Positions 28,001-36,216 of a stretch of 64,000 nucleotides of DNA are shown in pieces. This DNA is from Acidobacteriota bacterium (GTDB lineage: Bacteria; Acidobacteriota; Blastocatellia; Pyrinomonadales; Pyrinomonadaceae). Made by a program: the position numbers and the translations under genes. The notes beneath the pieces are model-generated. The model did no database searches. It was not told the origin of the DNA and saw only the letters and a program-made list of their open reading frames with translations. The stretch covers positions 88,479-152,478 of the forward strand of contig JAFAVK010000119.1 of assembly GCA_019242475.1 (NCBI GenBank), read 5' to 3'. How positions within the stretch are numbered: the first letter of the stretch is position 1; every line of letters begins with the position of its first letter.

Positions 28001-31000
28001 TTACGCCATCACGCCGAACAGCAACTTCCAGTTCGGCGAGCAGTGCACGGTCACCATCCCGAAGACGGCGATTCACGACCAGGACACGGATGACAGCGGC
28101 CCGGATACGGACTCGCTGTTCGCGGACTACACCTGGTCCTTCACGGTGGTTGATGCCGGTCAGCCGGCGCCGTATCCGCCCGGCGTGCACCTGACCATGG
28201 GTAACCCCAGCAACGCCGTCGCCGATGTCAGCCAGCCCCTCAACTACCTGATGATGAAGCCGACTTACGCGCTCTCTTACAATCGGGACAAGGGGACTCC
28301 CAACTGGGTGAGCTGGCACCTGGATAGCTCCTGGTACGGCACCCTGGCGCGGGTTGACACCTTCAGGGCCGACCCGGCGGTGCCGGCCGACTGGTATCGT
28401 GTGGAGGGGTTCGATTTCTCCGGCACCGGCTTCGACCGCGGGCACATGACGCCGAACGCCGACCGCGACAACCAGAACCGCGTTCCGATCAATCAGGAAA
28501 CCTACCTGATGTCCAACATGGTTCCGCAGGCGCCCGACAACAATCAGGGGCCGTGGGCCGCCATGGAAGCCGACCTGCGCGGGATGGCGGACGCGGGCAA
28601 CGAACTCTACATCGTCTCCGGGCCGGCCGGCGTCGGAGGCGTCGGCAGCGCGAGCGGGAACACCGTCAACACCATCGCCAACGGCCACGTGACCGTGCCG
28701 TCCGCCACCTGGAAAGTCGTGCTGGTTCTGCCGAAGGCCGACGGCGACGACGTTACGCGCGTGACCTGCGCGGCGCAGACCATCGCCGTCATCATGCCTA
28801 ACCAGCAGGGCATCAGGGGCAACGACTGGCACAGCTATATCACGACCGTCGATGCCGTCGAACAGTTGACCGGCTACGACTTCTTCTCGAACGTAGACCC
28901 GGCCGTCCAGGCTTGCATCGAGTCCGGCACGAACGGCACCAACCCGCCCGGCGCCTCCGACGGCGCGTACACGACGGCCGAGGACACGCCCGTCAACGTC
29001 ACGCTGACGGGGCTGTCGAGCGGCAGCGGGGCGCTCACCTACAACGTCCAGAGCCAGCCCGCCCACGGCACGCTCTCGGGCACGGCGCCGAATCTCGTCT
29101 ACACGCCGGCGCCGAACTTCAACGGCAACGACAGCTTCACCTTCAACGTCACGCAGAACGGTCGCACCTCGCGCACCGCGACCGTAACGCTGCTCGTCAC
29201 CGACGTTAACGACGCGCCCGTGGCCGTTGACGACTCGGCCAGCACGAACGAGGATACCCCCGTCACCATCAGCGTGCTCGCGAACGACACCGACGTTGAC
29301 GGCGACACGCTCTCCGTCTCGGCCGTGACGCAGGGCGCGCACGGCAGCGCGGCCGTCGTCGGCAGCGACGTGAAGTACACGCCCGCGGCGAACTACAACG
29401 GCGCGGACTCGTTCACCTACACCGTCTCGGACGGCCACGGCGGGACGGCGACGGGCACGGTCAACGTCAACGTCGCGGGCGTCAACGACAACCCGACGGC
29501 CAACGACGACTCGGCGACGACCAATGAGGACACGGCCGTCAGCGTCAACGTCGTCGGCAATGACACGGACATCGACGGCGACACGCTTTCCGTCACCGCC
29601 GTCACGCAGCCGGCGCACGGCTCGGCGACGTTCGCCGGCGGCTCCATCACCTACACGCCCGCGGCCAACTACAACGGCGCCGACTCGTTCACCTACACCG
29701 TCTCTGACGGCCACGGCGGCACGGCCACGGCGACCGTCGGCGTGAACGTTACGCCGGTCAACGACGACCCGACCGCCAACAACGACTCCGTGACGACCGA
29801 CGAAGACACGGCCGTCACGCACAACGTCCTCGCCAACGACTCGGACGTGGACGGCGACGCGCTCTCCATCGCGTCCGTCACGCAGGGCGCACACGGCGCC
29901 GTGACGTTCAGCGGCGGCGACGTGACCTACACGCCGGCCGCGAATTACAACGGCGGCGACTCGTTCACTTACACCGTCTCCGACGGCAACGGCGGCAGCG
30001 CCACCGCGACGGTCAACGTCACGGTCAACGCCGTGGACGACGCGCCCGTCGCCGTCAACGACGCGGCCGCGGCCGCGGAGGACTCCGGCGCCAACGCCAT
30101 CGACGTGCTCGCCAACGACACGGACGTGGACGCCGGGCCGAAGTCGGTCGCCAGCGTGACGCAGCCGGCCAACGGCATGGTCTCGATCACCGGCGGCGGC
30201 ACCGGCCTGAGCTATACGCCGAACGCCAACTACTGCAACAGCGTGTCGGGCACGCCCGACACCTTCACCTACACGCTCAACGGCGGCTCGACCGCGACCG
30301 TCGCGGTCACGGTGACGTGCGTGGACGACGCGCCGGTGGCCGTCGCCGACGCGGTTACGGTCAGCGAGGACAGCGGCGCCAACGCCGTGGACGTGCTCGC
30401 TAACGACACGGACATCGACGGCGGGCCGAAGAGCGTCGCCACGGTCACCCAGCCCGCGAACGGCTCTGTCGTCATCACGGGCGGCGGGACGGGGCTCACT
30501 TACACGCCCAACGTCAACTACTGCAACGCGCCTCCGGGCACAACGCCTGATACCTTCACCTACACGCTCAGCCCCGGCGGGTCGAGCGCGACCGTCAACG
30601 TCAACGTCATCTGCGTGAACGACAACCCCGTCGCCGCGGACGACTCGGCCACCGTCGCCGAGGACAGCGGCGCGAACACCGTCGGCGTGCTCGGCAACGA
30701 CACGGACGTTGACAACGACACATTGTCCGTCAGCGCCGTGACGCAGGGCGCGAACGGCTCGGTCGCCAACAACGGCACCTCGGTGAGCTACACGCCGAAC
30801 CCGAACTTCAACGGCTCGGATTCGTTCAGCTACACCGTCTCCGACGGGCACGGCGGCACCGCCACGGCGACCGTCAGCGTCACAGTGACGGCGGTCAACG
30901 ACAACCCCGTCGCAGTCAACGACACGGCGACGACGGACGAGGACACCGCGGTCGGCGTCACCGTGCTGACGAACGACACGGACGTTGACGGCGACACGCT

Positions 31001-32078
31001 CACGGTGACGAACGCGGGCGGCGCGACGAAGGGCTCTGTGACCTTCAACGCGTCCGGCGTGACCTACACGCCGGACGCGAACGCGAACGGCACGGACTCG
31101 TTCAACTACACCGTCTCGGACGGCCACGGCGGGACGGCCACCGCGACGGTCACCGTCACCATCAACGCGGTCAACGACGCGCCGTCCATCTCGAACGTCC
31201 CCGCTTCGGCGATCATCGCCGAACTCTCGCCCTACACGTTCCAGGCTTCGGCCTCGGACGTTGACGGCGACACGTTGACCTTCTCGCTCGTGGGCGCGCC
31301 CGCGGGCGCGACGATCAACCCCTCGACCGGCGAGTTCAACTGGGCTCCGACCGAGGCGCAGGGCGGGACGGGCGCGCCCTTCAACTTCGCGGTCAGGGTC
31401 TCGGACGGCCACGTCAGCGTCAGCTCGCCCGTGAGCATCACGGTCACGGAGGTCAACTCCGCGCCCGCGCTCGCGCCCATCGGCAACCGGGTGGTCTCGC
31501 TCGGCGGCACGCTCACGTTCAACGCTTCGGCGACGGACGGCGACCTGCCGGCGCAGACGCTCGTCTACAGCCTGACGGGCGCCTTCCCCGCGGGCGCGAC
31601 CATCAACCCCGCGACCGGCGCCTTTAGCTGGACGCCCACGGCCGCGCAGGCGGGACAGAGCTACACGTTCAACGTCCGCGTCACCGACAACGGCGCCGGC
31701 CCGCTCTACGCGGAGCAGCCCGTGACCGTCTCGGTCGGCTACACCTGGTCGGGCTTCCTCCAGCCGATCAACCCGAACGGCAGCTCGGTCTTCAAGGCCG
31801 GCCAGACCATCCCCGTTAAGTTCCAGTTGACGGGCGCGAGCGCCGGCATCACCAACGCCGTCGCGCGTCTGTACGTGGCGAAGATCAACGCCAACGTCGT
31901 CGGCACGGAGGATGCCGCCGGCTCGACCTCGAACGCGACGGAGGGTAACCTCTTCCGCTACGCGGACGGCCAGTACATCTTCAACCTCAGCACCAAGGGG
32001 TTGACGGCGGGCACCTACCAGCTGCGCGTGGACACCGGCGACGGCGTCCTGCGCGTCGTCAACATCTCGCTCCGCTAG
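25068..32078 (+). CDS. Giant secreted multidomain nuclease/adhesin (LTD, Ig-like, NUC endonuclease, tandem-95, PxKF)
   Basis: 2336 residues. A signal peptide (to about residue 44) is followed by a lamin-tail domain (45-245), two Ig-like repeats (255-450), a second lamin-tail domain (455-630), an Ig-like region (635-735), a third lamin-tail domain (740-910) and a Big_5-like domain (920-1030). A DNA/RNA non-specific endonuclease (about 1040-1290) follows, with the catalytic motif D1123-R-G-H1126 and the metal-ligand Asn1150 in MSNMVPQ. Then come eight cadherin-like tandem-95 repeats (about 1295-2040), two putative Ig domains (2040-2225) and a C-terminal PxKF module. It should be exported and degrade extracellular DNA or RNA while bound to a surface or matrix. 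It has its own promoter and a terminator. Start supported by GAAAGGAATTTC upstream. Confidence 0.88.
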   Translation: MYPPASGPKYAPVRFRLIALLLVFSLLALAIPTRFIPIIQTAEAASTSVVISQVYGGGGATTGSPAYKYDYVELFNISNAPVTVGGYSLQYGSSTGNFGAAASQIYTIPAGTSIPAGKYLLIKLGGAGTAGPDFTADLTSGNLSMSATAGKVALVNSASALSCGATATPCSLPDARIIDSVAWGGSNNGEGGTTVNNGTSLDSTKGGVRKSNGCQDTDNNNSDFLVATTSTTPALVPRTSASPAQTCGVANNPPAINAPANPAATVQQDSAPFPVSLTGTDDNNIFNWSATPGTGISSVVVSNGQGTGNVTYSVTLQSGFSGTATFTASLSDNVNAPVTRSVNIQVNPLVVNNPPSINAPANPIATVAQDAAPFAVGLTGSDDNNVFNWSATAGTGVSNVAVTAGQGTSSVTYTVTLTPGFSGTATFTARLSDNVNAVVTQAVNIAVTTAPSAAGTVVISQVYGGGGNTGSTFTNDYIELINHSSAPVNLNGWSVQAFVSTTSSWQVTPLTNFTLQPGQYYLVQESQGAGGTTSLPTPDATGTIPVSSTSTKVALVSNTTTITGVCPTAGVVDLVGYGATDCYEGSGPAPVLSNTTAALRLNEGCFDTDDNANDFVSGAPSPRNSSAAKHDCTGISGFGSASPSTVLQGSSTTLTVHVAAGQNPASTGVNVVANLSSIGGSATQAFSGAGSTFTFTALVPADNAPGLKSLPVTISDAQGRSFSTDIKLSVLSVVPDHIVISQVYGGGGNAGAPYNNDYVELYNPTGSTITITGWTLQYASATGTSWTNKQPLGGTIGSHQYYLVKLASGGANGAQLPVTPNISGDINMSATAGKIALVRNSDSLVSVACPIGTDPDVVDFVGYGTTANCHEGNANAPAPSNTTALFRKNGGDTDTDQNGADFVTGAPNPRRTEPVVELGPWVAGTDPTTNDTTIPHDATVTVNFSEPVDVDAGWYNITCANTGSHNDATVAHTSDFKTYAITPNSNFQFGEQCTVTIPKTAIHDQDTDDSGPDTDSLFADYTWSFTVVDAGQPAPYPPGVHLTMGNPSNAVADVSQPLNYLMMKPTYALSYNRDKGTPNWVSWHLDSSWYGTLARVDTFRADPAVPADWYRVEGFDFSGTGFDRGHMTPNADRDNQNRVPINQETYLMSNMVPQAPDNNQGPWAAMEADLRGMADAGNELYIVSGPAGVGGVGSASGNTVNTIANGHVTVPSATWKVVLVLPKADGDDVTRVTCAAQTIAVIMPNQQGIRGNDWHSYITTVDAVEQLTGYDFFSNVDPAVQACIESGTNGTNPPGASDGAYTTAEDTPVNVTLTGLSSGSGALTYNVQSQPAHGTLSGTAPNLVYTPAPNFNGNDSFTFNVTQNGRTSRTATVTLLVTDVNDAPVAVDDSASTNEDTPVTISVLANDTDVDGDTLSVSAVTQGAHGSAAVVGSDVKYTPAANYNGADSFTYTVSDGHGGTATGTVNVNVAGVNDNPTANDDSATTNEDTAVSVNVVGNDTDIDGDTLSVTAVTQPAHGSATFAGGSITYTPAANYNGADSFTYTVSDGHGGTATATVGVNVTPVNDDPTANNDSVTTDEDTAVTHNVLANDSDVDGDALSIASVTQGAHGAVTFSGGDVTYTPAANYNGGDSFTYTVSDGNGGSATATVNVTVNAVDDAPVAVNDAAAAAEDSGANAIDVLANDTDVDAGPKSVASVTQPANGMVSITGGGTGLSYTPNANYCNSVSGTPDTFTYTLNGGSTATVAVTVTCVDDAPVAVADAVTVSEDSGANAVDVLANDTDIDGGPKSVATVTQPANGSVVITGGGTGLTYTPNVNYCNAPPGTTPDTFTYTLSPGGSSATVNVNVICVNDNPVAADDSATVAEDSGANTVGVLGNDTDVDNDTLSVSAVTQGANGSVANNGTSVSYTPNPNFNGSDSFSYTVSDGHGGTATATVSVTVTAVNDNPVAVNDTATTDEDTAVGVTVLTNDTDVDGDTLTVTNAGGATKGSVTFNASGVTYTPDANANGTDSFNYTVSDGHGGTATATVTVTINAVNDAPSISNVPASAIIAELSPYTFQASASDVDGDTLTFSLVGAPAGATINPSTGEFNWAPTEAQGGTGAPFNFAVRVSDGHVSVSSPVSITVTEVNSAPALAPIGNRVVSLGGTLTFNASATDGDLPAQTLVYSLTGAFPAGATINPATGAFSWTPTAAQAGQSYTFNVRVTDNGAGPLYAEQPVTVSVGYTWSGFLQPINPNGSSVFKAGQTIPVKFQLTGASAGITNAVARLYVAKINANVVGTEDAAGSTSNATEGNLFRYADGQYIFNLSTKGLTAGTYQLRVDTGDGVLRVVNISLR
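28960..31188 (+). repeat. Eight tandem-95 (cadherin-like) coding repeats
   Basis: Eight units of about 270-290 nt. Each encodes a version of the pattern A-V-x-D-x-A-T-x-x-E-D, LANDTDVDGD, AVTQ-x-AHG, YTPAANYNG-x-DSFTYTVSDGHGGTATATV and NDNP. Units 2-4, 7 and 8 are most alike. Units 5 and 6 share a Cys-containing loop (NYCN...) and a Cys near the end. High DNA similarity makes this stretch prone to unit gain or loss. Confidence 0.85.
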
Positions 32079-32121
32079 GGGCGAGCGGGGGCGGGCGACA
32101 CCTGACCCGCCGCGAACTTCC

Positions 32122-32167
32122 GAGGGCGGCCTACGGCGACACATGCCGCAGGCCGCCCTCGCTTTTT
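32122..32167 (+). terminator. Rho-independent terminator after the giant gene
   Basis: An 11-bp stem (32122-32132 with 32150-32160, arm GAGGGCGGCCT) plus an inner CGGC/GCCG helix, followed by CTTTTTG. It lies 43 nt after the stop. Confidence 0.85.
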
Positions 32168-32486
32168 GTGCCCGCCGCGCCGAATGATTTTGTTTGACCG
32201 GAGGGCGCAGTGGTGCTAAAGTCCGCGCCACTCCTGGCCGACGCAACGCGGAAGCGTCTCCTGCCGCCGAACTCTTAGGGGAGACGAAGGCCAGGACAGG
32301 CCCGCCAGCCTCCTTCCTCCCGGCCACACGCCGCCACGACCCGGGAGCGAAGGCCGCGACCATCCGACACAACCCGACCGACAGCCCCTGAACTTACGCC
32401 ACCGGTGCGTCGTCGCTTTCGACCGCTTCCCGACGCGGGCGGTAGTGTCTCGAACGGGCGCTGTCACTCTCCACAGGAGTGAGTCG
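32168..32486. other. Intergenic leader region before the beta-strand-repeat protein gene
   Basis: About 320 bases without a supported gene. It holds one good promoter (32194-32222) and then some 265 nt of untranslated leader. I see no riboswitch consensus in it. Confidence 0.4.
32194..32222 (+). promoter_or_regulatory. Sigma70 promoter of the beta-strand-repeat protein gene
   Basis: TTGACC (32194-32199), 17-nt spacer, TAAAGT (32217-32222). Only one promoter of this quality is present in the gap. Confidence 0.6.
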
Positions 32487-35303
32487 ATGAAAGCAGCCGG
32501 CGCGCCCTCAGTTAACCGAAAGACTATTTCATCAAACAGAGAACGCGGGTCGCTCAAGAGCGTCTGCCTCTTCCTCGCCGCGTCCCTCTTCGCACTGTCG
32601 GCCGCGGGCCTGTTCGCGGTGCTGGCGGCCGACCAGTTCTTCGCCGGGGACGGGAGCGCCCTCAACTCCTCGAAGTGGGGCGCGACGGCCGCCGGGCCTT
32701 TCAACTCCGCCTTCACGGCCGGCAGCGTCGCCAACTTCGCGACGCCGAACGGGACGGGGGCGGGCGCCTCCATCACGGTCGGCGGCTTCAACGCCACCGA
32801 GAGCTTCACCCTCACGGCCGCCGGCGGCACCATCAGCAACCAGTCCAACGGCGTCGTCCCCATCAGCGTCTCCGCCGGCAAGACGCTCGACTTCGGGGCG
32901 CAGGTCTTCAGCTCCTCCGCCACCGCGGGCTACGTGAAGAACGGCGCGGGCGTGCTGGCGCTCGCGGGCAACACCTACGGCGGGGGCTTCACGCTGAACG
33001 CCGGCACGGTCGTCGCCCGCGGGGTCAATGCGTTCGGCGGCAACGTCGCGTCCGACGCCTTGAACCTGAACGGCGGCGCCGTCGGTGCCAGCGCCAGCCG
33101 CGACTTCACGGACAAGTACAGCGCCGTCAACGTCGGCGGAAACTTCCAGCTCGGCGTGCCCGCCGCGAGTGTTCCAATCTCTTCGGACGCGGCAAACCTG
33201 ACCTTCAACGCTAACGTCTCGCTCGGCGCCGCGACCCGCACCGTCACCGTCGGGGCAAACGGGACGTACACCCTCGGAGGCGTCATCTCCGGCTCGCCCG
33301 GCGCCGGCCTGACCGTCGCAAGACTTTCCGGCGCGACCGGCAAGATAGTTTTGAGCGGCGCAAACACCTACACAGGCCCCACGACCGTGAGCGGAGGGAC
33401 GCTCGCGCTCACGGGCTCGGGCTCAATCGCCAACTCCTCTTCCGTCGGGCTCGCGGGCGGAGCGACCTTCGACGTGTCGGGTCTGACGAACGCGCTGACG
33501 CTCGCGGGCGGGCAGGCGCTTAGGGCGACCGGCACGACCTCTTCGGCGACCATCGCGACGGCCGCGGGCAAGGGCTTGACTCTCGCGCCGAACGGCCCTC
33601 TGCAATTCACCTCGTACAACGGCTCGACCGCGCCGCTCGCCGTCTCGGGGGCGGGGAGCGTCACGCTGTCCGCCGGCAACGTCGTCACCGTGAACGTCTC
33701 GAACGGCGGGACGCCGCTGGCCCCGGGCGATTACACACTGGTCTCGAAAGCGGCGGGCTCGGGTGGCGTAAGCGGCGCGGCGCCCACGTCGCTCACGGTC
33801 GGCGGCGACGGGGTCGCGGCGGGCGCGGCCGCCTCCCTTCTCATCAGCGGGCAGCAGTTGGTCATGCGCGTCGAGCGGGCCGTCTCCGTCGGCGACGTGA
33901 CGGTCGCCGAACCCTCTTCCGGCATCAGCTACGCCACTTTCCATGTCACGCTCTCCAGCGCCTCCGCGCAGACCGTCACGGTCAACTTCGCGACCGCCGA
34001 CGGCACGGCCGTCGCGCCGGGCGACTACACGCCGCTCAACGGCACCGTCACCTTCTCGTCGGGCGAGACGTTGAAGACCGTGGCCGTCGCCGTCAAGGCC
34101 GACACAGTGTCCGAAGGCACGGAGACCTTCAGTCTCAATCTGTCGAGCCCCTCTAACGTTGCAATCGCGGACGGCACCGGCGTCGCCACCATCACGCAGC
34201 CCGTCGCGGCCGGCACCGTCATCATCGGCGAGTTCCGTCTGCGCGGGCCGAACGGGGGGGCGGACGAGTTCGTCGAGGTCTATAACAACACCGACCAGGA
34301 CTTCACCGTCGCGGACGCCAACCCTGTGACCTGCGCGCTGCAAGTCATCAACACGGGGCCTTCGACGGCGTGCGGGTGGGCGCTCGTCGATCTGCAAGGC
34401 TCCGTGTCGAACGTCCCGCGCTTCGTCATCCCCGCCGGGACGAGCATCCCCGCGCGCGGCCACTTCCTCGCGGCCGGCTCGGGCTACAGCCTCTCGGCGC
34501 TGGCCGCGCCCGACCTGACCTACGACCCGCCGGCCTACTCGGGAGCCGAAGCGGACTACACGGGGCTCGCGCTCTTCAAGACGGCCGACCGCGCGCAGTT
34601 CACCGCGCAGAACGTCTTCGACGCCGTCGGCTTCGAAGGCGTGGCCGCCCCCTTCAGGGAGGGCTCGGGGCTTCTTCCGGCCGACGGCGTCGCGGCGAAC
34701 GTCGAGCACAGCTTCGCCCGCAACCAGGGCTCGGGGCGTCCCGCCGACACGGGCGACAACCGCGCCGACTTCACCCTCGTCACGACCGACCCGAACCTCT
34801 TCGACAGCGGCGCGGCCGCGCTCGGAGCGCCCGCCCCCGAAAACCGCACGGGGCTCGTCTCGCGCAACGGCGGGTTCTCAGTCACGGTGCCCGCGGGAGT
34901 CGCGTCCAGCGTGCGGCGCAGCACGGCCGTGACGAACGGCACACTGGGCACGCTCTCCCTGCGGCGGCGGTTCACGAACAACACGGGCCAAGCGCTCTCG
35001 AAGCTGCGCTTCAGGGTGGCCGACCTCTCGACCTGGAACAGCAGGCAAATCTTCGGCGGCCAGGCCGAGCTGCGCGTGCTCGACGCGACGCTCGAAGGTC
35101 TGACGGGCCTCAAGGCGACGAAGCTGGAGACGGCGCCCGCGCAGCCCGACGGGGGCGGCATCAACGCGGGACTCTTAATCGACGGCGCGCTGACGCTCTC
35201 GTCGCCGCTGGCTTCGGGGCAGAGCGTGGACGTGGAGTTCCTGCTCGGCGTGATGAGGGGCGGGACGTATCAATTCATCCTCGTCGTGGAGGGCGCGCCG
35301 TGA
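32487..35303 (+). CDS. Secreted autotransporter-type beta-strand-repeat protein with Calx-beta and lamin-tail domains
   Basis: 938 residues from the ATG at 32487, which has AGGAGTGAG just upstream. The more upstream in-frame start at 32445 has no such site. A basic, then hydrophobic, N-terminus (about 25-50) serves as signal. Residues about 60-470 form a parallel beta-helix with autotransporter-associated repeats (GNTYGGGFTLNAGTVVARG, GANTYTGPTTVSGGTLAL). A Calx-beta domain follows (about 475-575, FATADGTAVAPGDYTPLNGTVTFSSGET). A lamin-tail domain (580-760, GEFRLRGPNGGADEFVEVYN) and a C-terminal beta region (770-938) complete it. No outer-membrane beta-barrel is present, so it is not a classical autotransporter. 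The role is probably surface attachment. Confidence 0.8.
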   Translation: MKAAGAPSVNRKTISSNRERGSLKSVCLFLAASLFALSAAGLFAVLAADQFFAGDGSALNSSKWGATAAGPFNSAFTAGSVANFATPNGTGAGASITVGGFNATESFTLTAAGGTISNQSNGVVPISVSAGKTLDFGAQVFSSSATAGYVKNGAGVLALAGNTYGGGFTLNAGTVVARGVNAFGGNVASDALNLNGGAVGASASRDFTDKYSAVNVGGNFQLGVPAASVPISSDAANLTFNANVSLGAATRTVTVGANGTYTLGGVISGSPGAGLTVARLSGATGKIVLSGANTYTGPTTVSGGTLALTGSGSIANSSSVGLAGGATFDVSGLTNALTLAGGQALRATGTTSSATIATAAGKGLTLAPNGPLQFTSYNGSTAPLAVSGAGSVTLSAGNVVTVNVSNGGTPLAPGDYTLVSKAAGSGGVSGAAPTSLTVGGDGVAAGAAASLLISGQQLVMRVERAVSVGDVTVAEPSSGISYATFHVTLSSASAQTVTVNFATADGTAVAPGDYTPLNGTVTFSSGETLKTVAVAVKADTVSEGTETFSLNLSSPSNVAIADGTGVATITQPVAAGTVIIGEFRLRGPNGGADEFVEVYNNTDQDFTVADANPVTCALQVINTGPSTACGWALVDLQGSVSNVPRFVIPAGTSIPARGHFLAAGSGYSLSALAAPDLTYDPPAYSGAEADYTGLALFKTADRAQFTAQNVFDAVGFEGVAAPFREGSGLLPADGVAANVEHSFARNQGSGRPADTGDNRADFTLVTTDPNLFDSGAAALGAPAPENRTGLVSRNGGFSVTVPAGVASSVRRSTAVTNGTLGTLSLRRRFTNNTGQALSKLRFRVADLSTWNSRQIFGGQAELRVLDATLEGLTGLKATKLETAPAQPDGGGINAGLLIDGALTLSSPLASGQSVDVEFLLGVMRGGTYQFILVVEGAP

Positions 35304-35425
35304 GCCGGGCGAACGAGAGGCGTCACGGCCAGAGGAGACCGGAGGCCGTGGCCGCACTGATGCCGCGGCTTCAGACGACCTCTGCCTGAACGGCCAAACT
35401 CGACCGCCTCGGGTGGGCGGCCGGC

Positions 35426-36214
35426 ATGACGTTCGCGGCGTACGGCGTGAGGGTCGGCGTCAGGGTGGACGACCCCTGTGCCTTAAGCGGAGTCGTGGAT
35501 CGACTCCCGCCGGGGTGGGCGCTCTCCGCCTTGCCGTACGTCACGAGACTCTATTCGCTGGTCGCAGGCGGCGCCGGCAGGAGCGACCGCGTCCGCCGCT
35601 TCCACCTGCTCTACTCCGGGGCCGAACTTATCGCCCGCTCTCTGGACGCCGAGGTCGTCTACGAGCGTTTAGAGTCCGACCTGCAACTCTACGTGGCCGA
35701 GCGCGCGCCGCGCCGCGTCTTCGTCCACGCGGGCGTCGTCGGCTGGAAGGGGCAGGCGGTCGTCATCCCCGGCCGGAGCCTGAGCGGCAAGACGACGCTG
35801 GTTGCCGAACTCGTCCGGGCGGGCGCCGTCTACTACTCGGACGAATACGCCGTCTTCGACCGCGAAGGGCGCGTCCACCCTTACGCGCGGCCGCTGGCGG
35901 TGCGGGAGGTCGGCACGCTCAGGCAGACCCGCAGGTCGGTCGGGGAGTTTGGCGGGCGCGCCGGTGTCGTTCCTCTGCCGGTCGGGCTGGTGGTCGTCAG
36001 TCGCTTCGAGCGCGGCGCGGGCTGGCGCCCACGGCGGCTCACGACGGGCGAGTGCGTGCTTGAGCTGCTCTCCAACACCGTCCCGGCGCGGCGAAGTCCT
36101 GCACGGGTCTTGGACACGCTGACGAAGGCGGCCGCGGGGGCGAACGCTCTTGCCGGGCCGCGCGGCGAGGCGGCGACGGTCGCTCAATCAATCCTGAGAA
36201 GTCTGGAGGCGTAA
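35426..36214 (+). CDS. HprK-like kinase, cassette 1
   Basis: 262 residues from the ATG at 35426. The Walker A loop is G116-R-S-L-S-G-K122-T and the conserved acidic motif is SDE at 138-140 (YYSDEYAVFD). HAGVVGW precedes the P-loop. It belongs to the HPr kinase-related family found with PqqD-like proteins, which lacks the HprK N-terminal domain. The homology to the second copy continues upstream in frame to 35390: a 24-nt stretch at 35402-35425, encoding DRLGWAAG, is identical in both. There copy 2 has ATG and this copy has ACG, directly after an in-frame TGA. So the true start is either a rare ACG or the ATG used here. It probably phosphorylates the Cys-rich PqqD-fusion peptide encoded 2 nt downstream. 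Confidence 0.78.
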   Translation: MTFAAYGVRVGVRVDDPCALSGVVDRLPPGWALSALPYVTRLYSLVAGGAGRSDRVRRFHLLYSGAELIARSLDAEVVYERLESDLQLYVAERAPRRVFVHAGVVGWKGQAVVIPGRSLSGKTTLVAELVRAGAVYYSDEYAVFDREGRVHPYARPLAVREVGTLRQTRRSVGEFGGRAGVVPLPVGLVVVSRFERGAGWRPRRLTTGECVLELLSNTVPARRSPARVLDTLTKAAAGANALAGPRGEAATVAQSILRSLEA

Positions 36215-36216
36215 GG

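Noticed and set aside
28960..31188. A CRISPR-like repeat array
   Set aside because: The repeats are about 280 nt long, fully coding, and form tandem-95 domains.
27474..32372. A 1632-residue open frame on the minus strand
   Set aside because: It is the antisense shadow of the giant secreted protein: very Arg/Val/Asp-rich, no ribosome site, no domain. High GC keeps stop codons rare in this frame.
35300..35389. A 29-codon frame (GTG at 35300) overlapping the end of the beta-strand-repeat protein gene
   Set aside because: It has a GTGA overlap but no ribosome site and an Arg-rich, low-information sequence. It is more likely chance in the frame just before the kinase.
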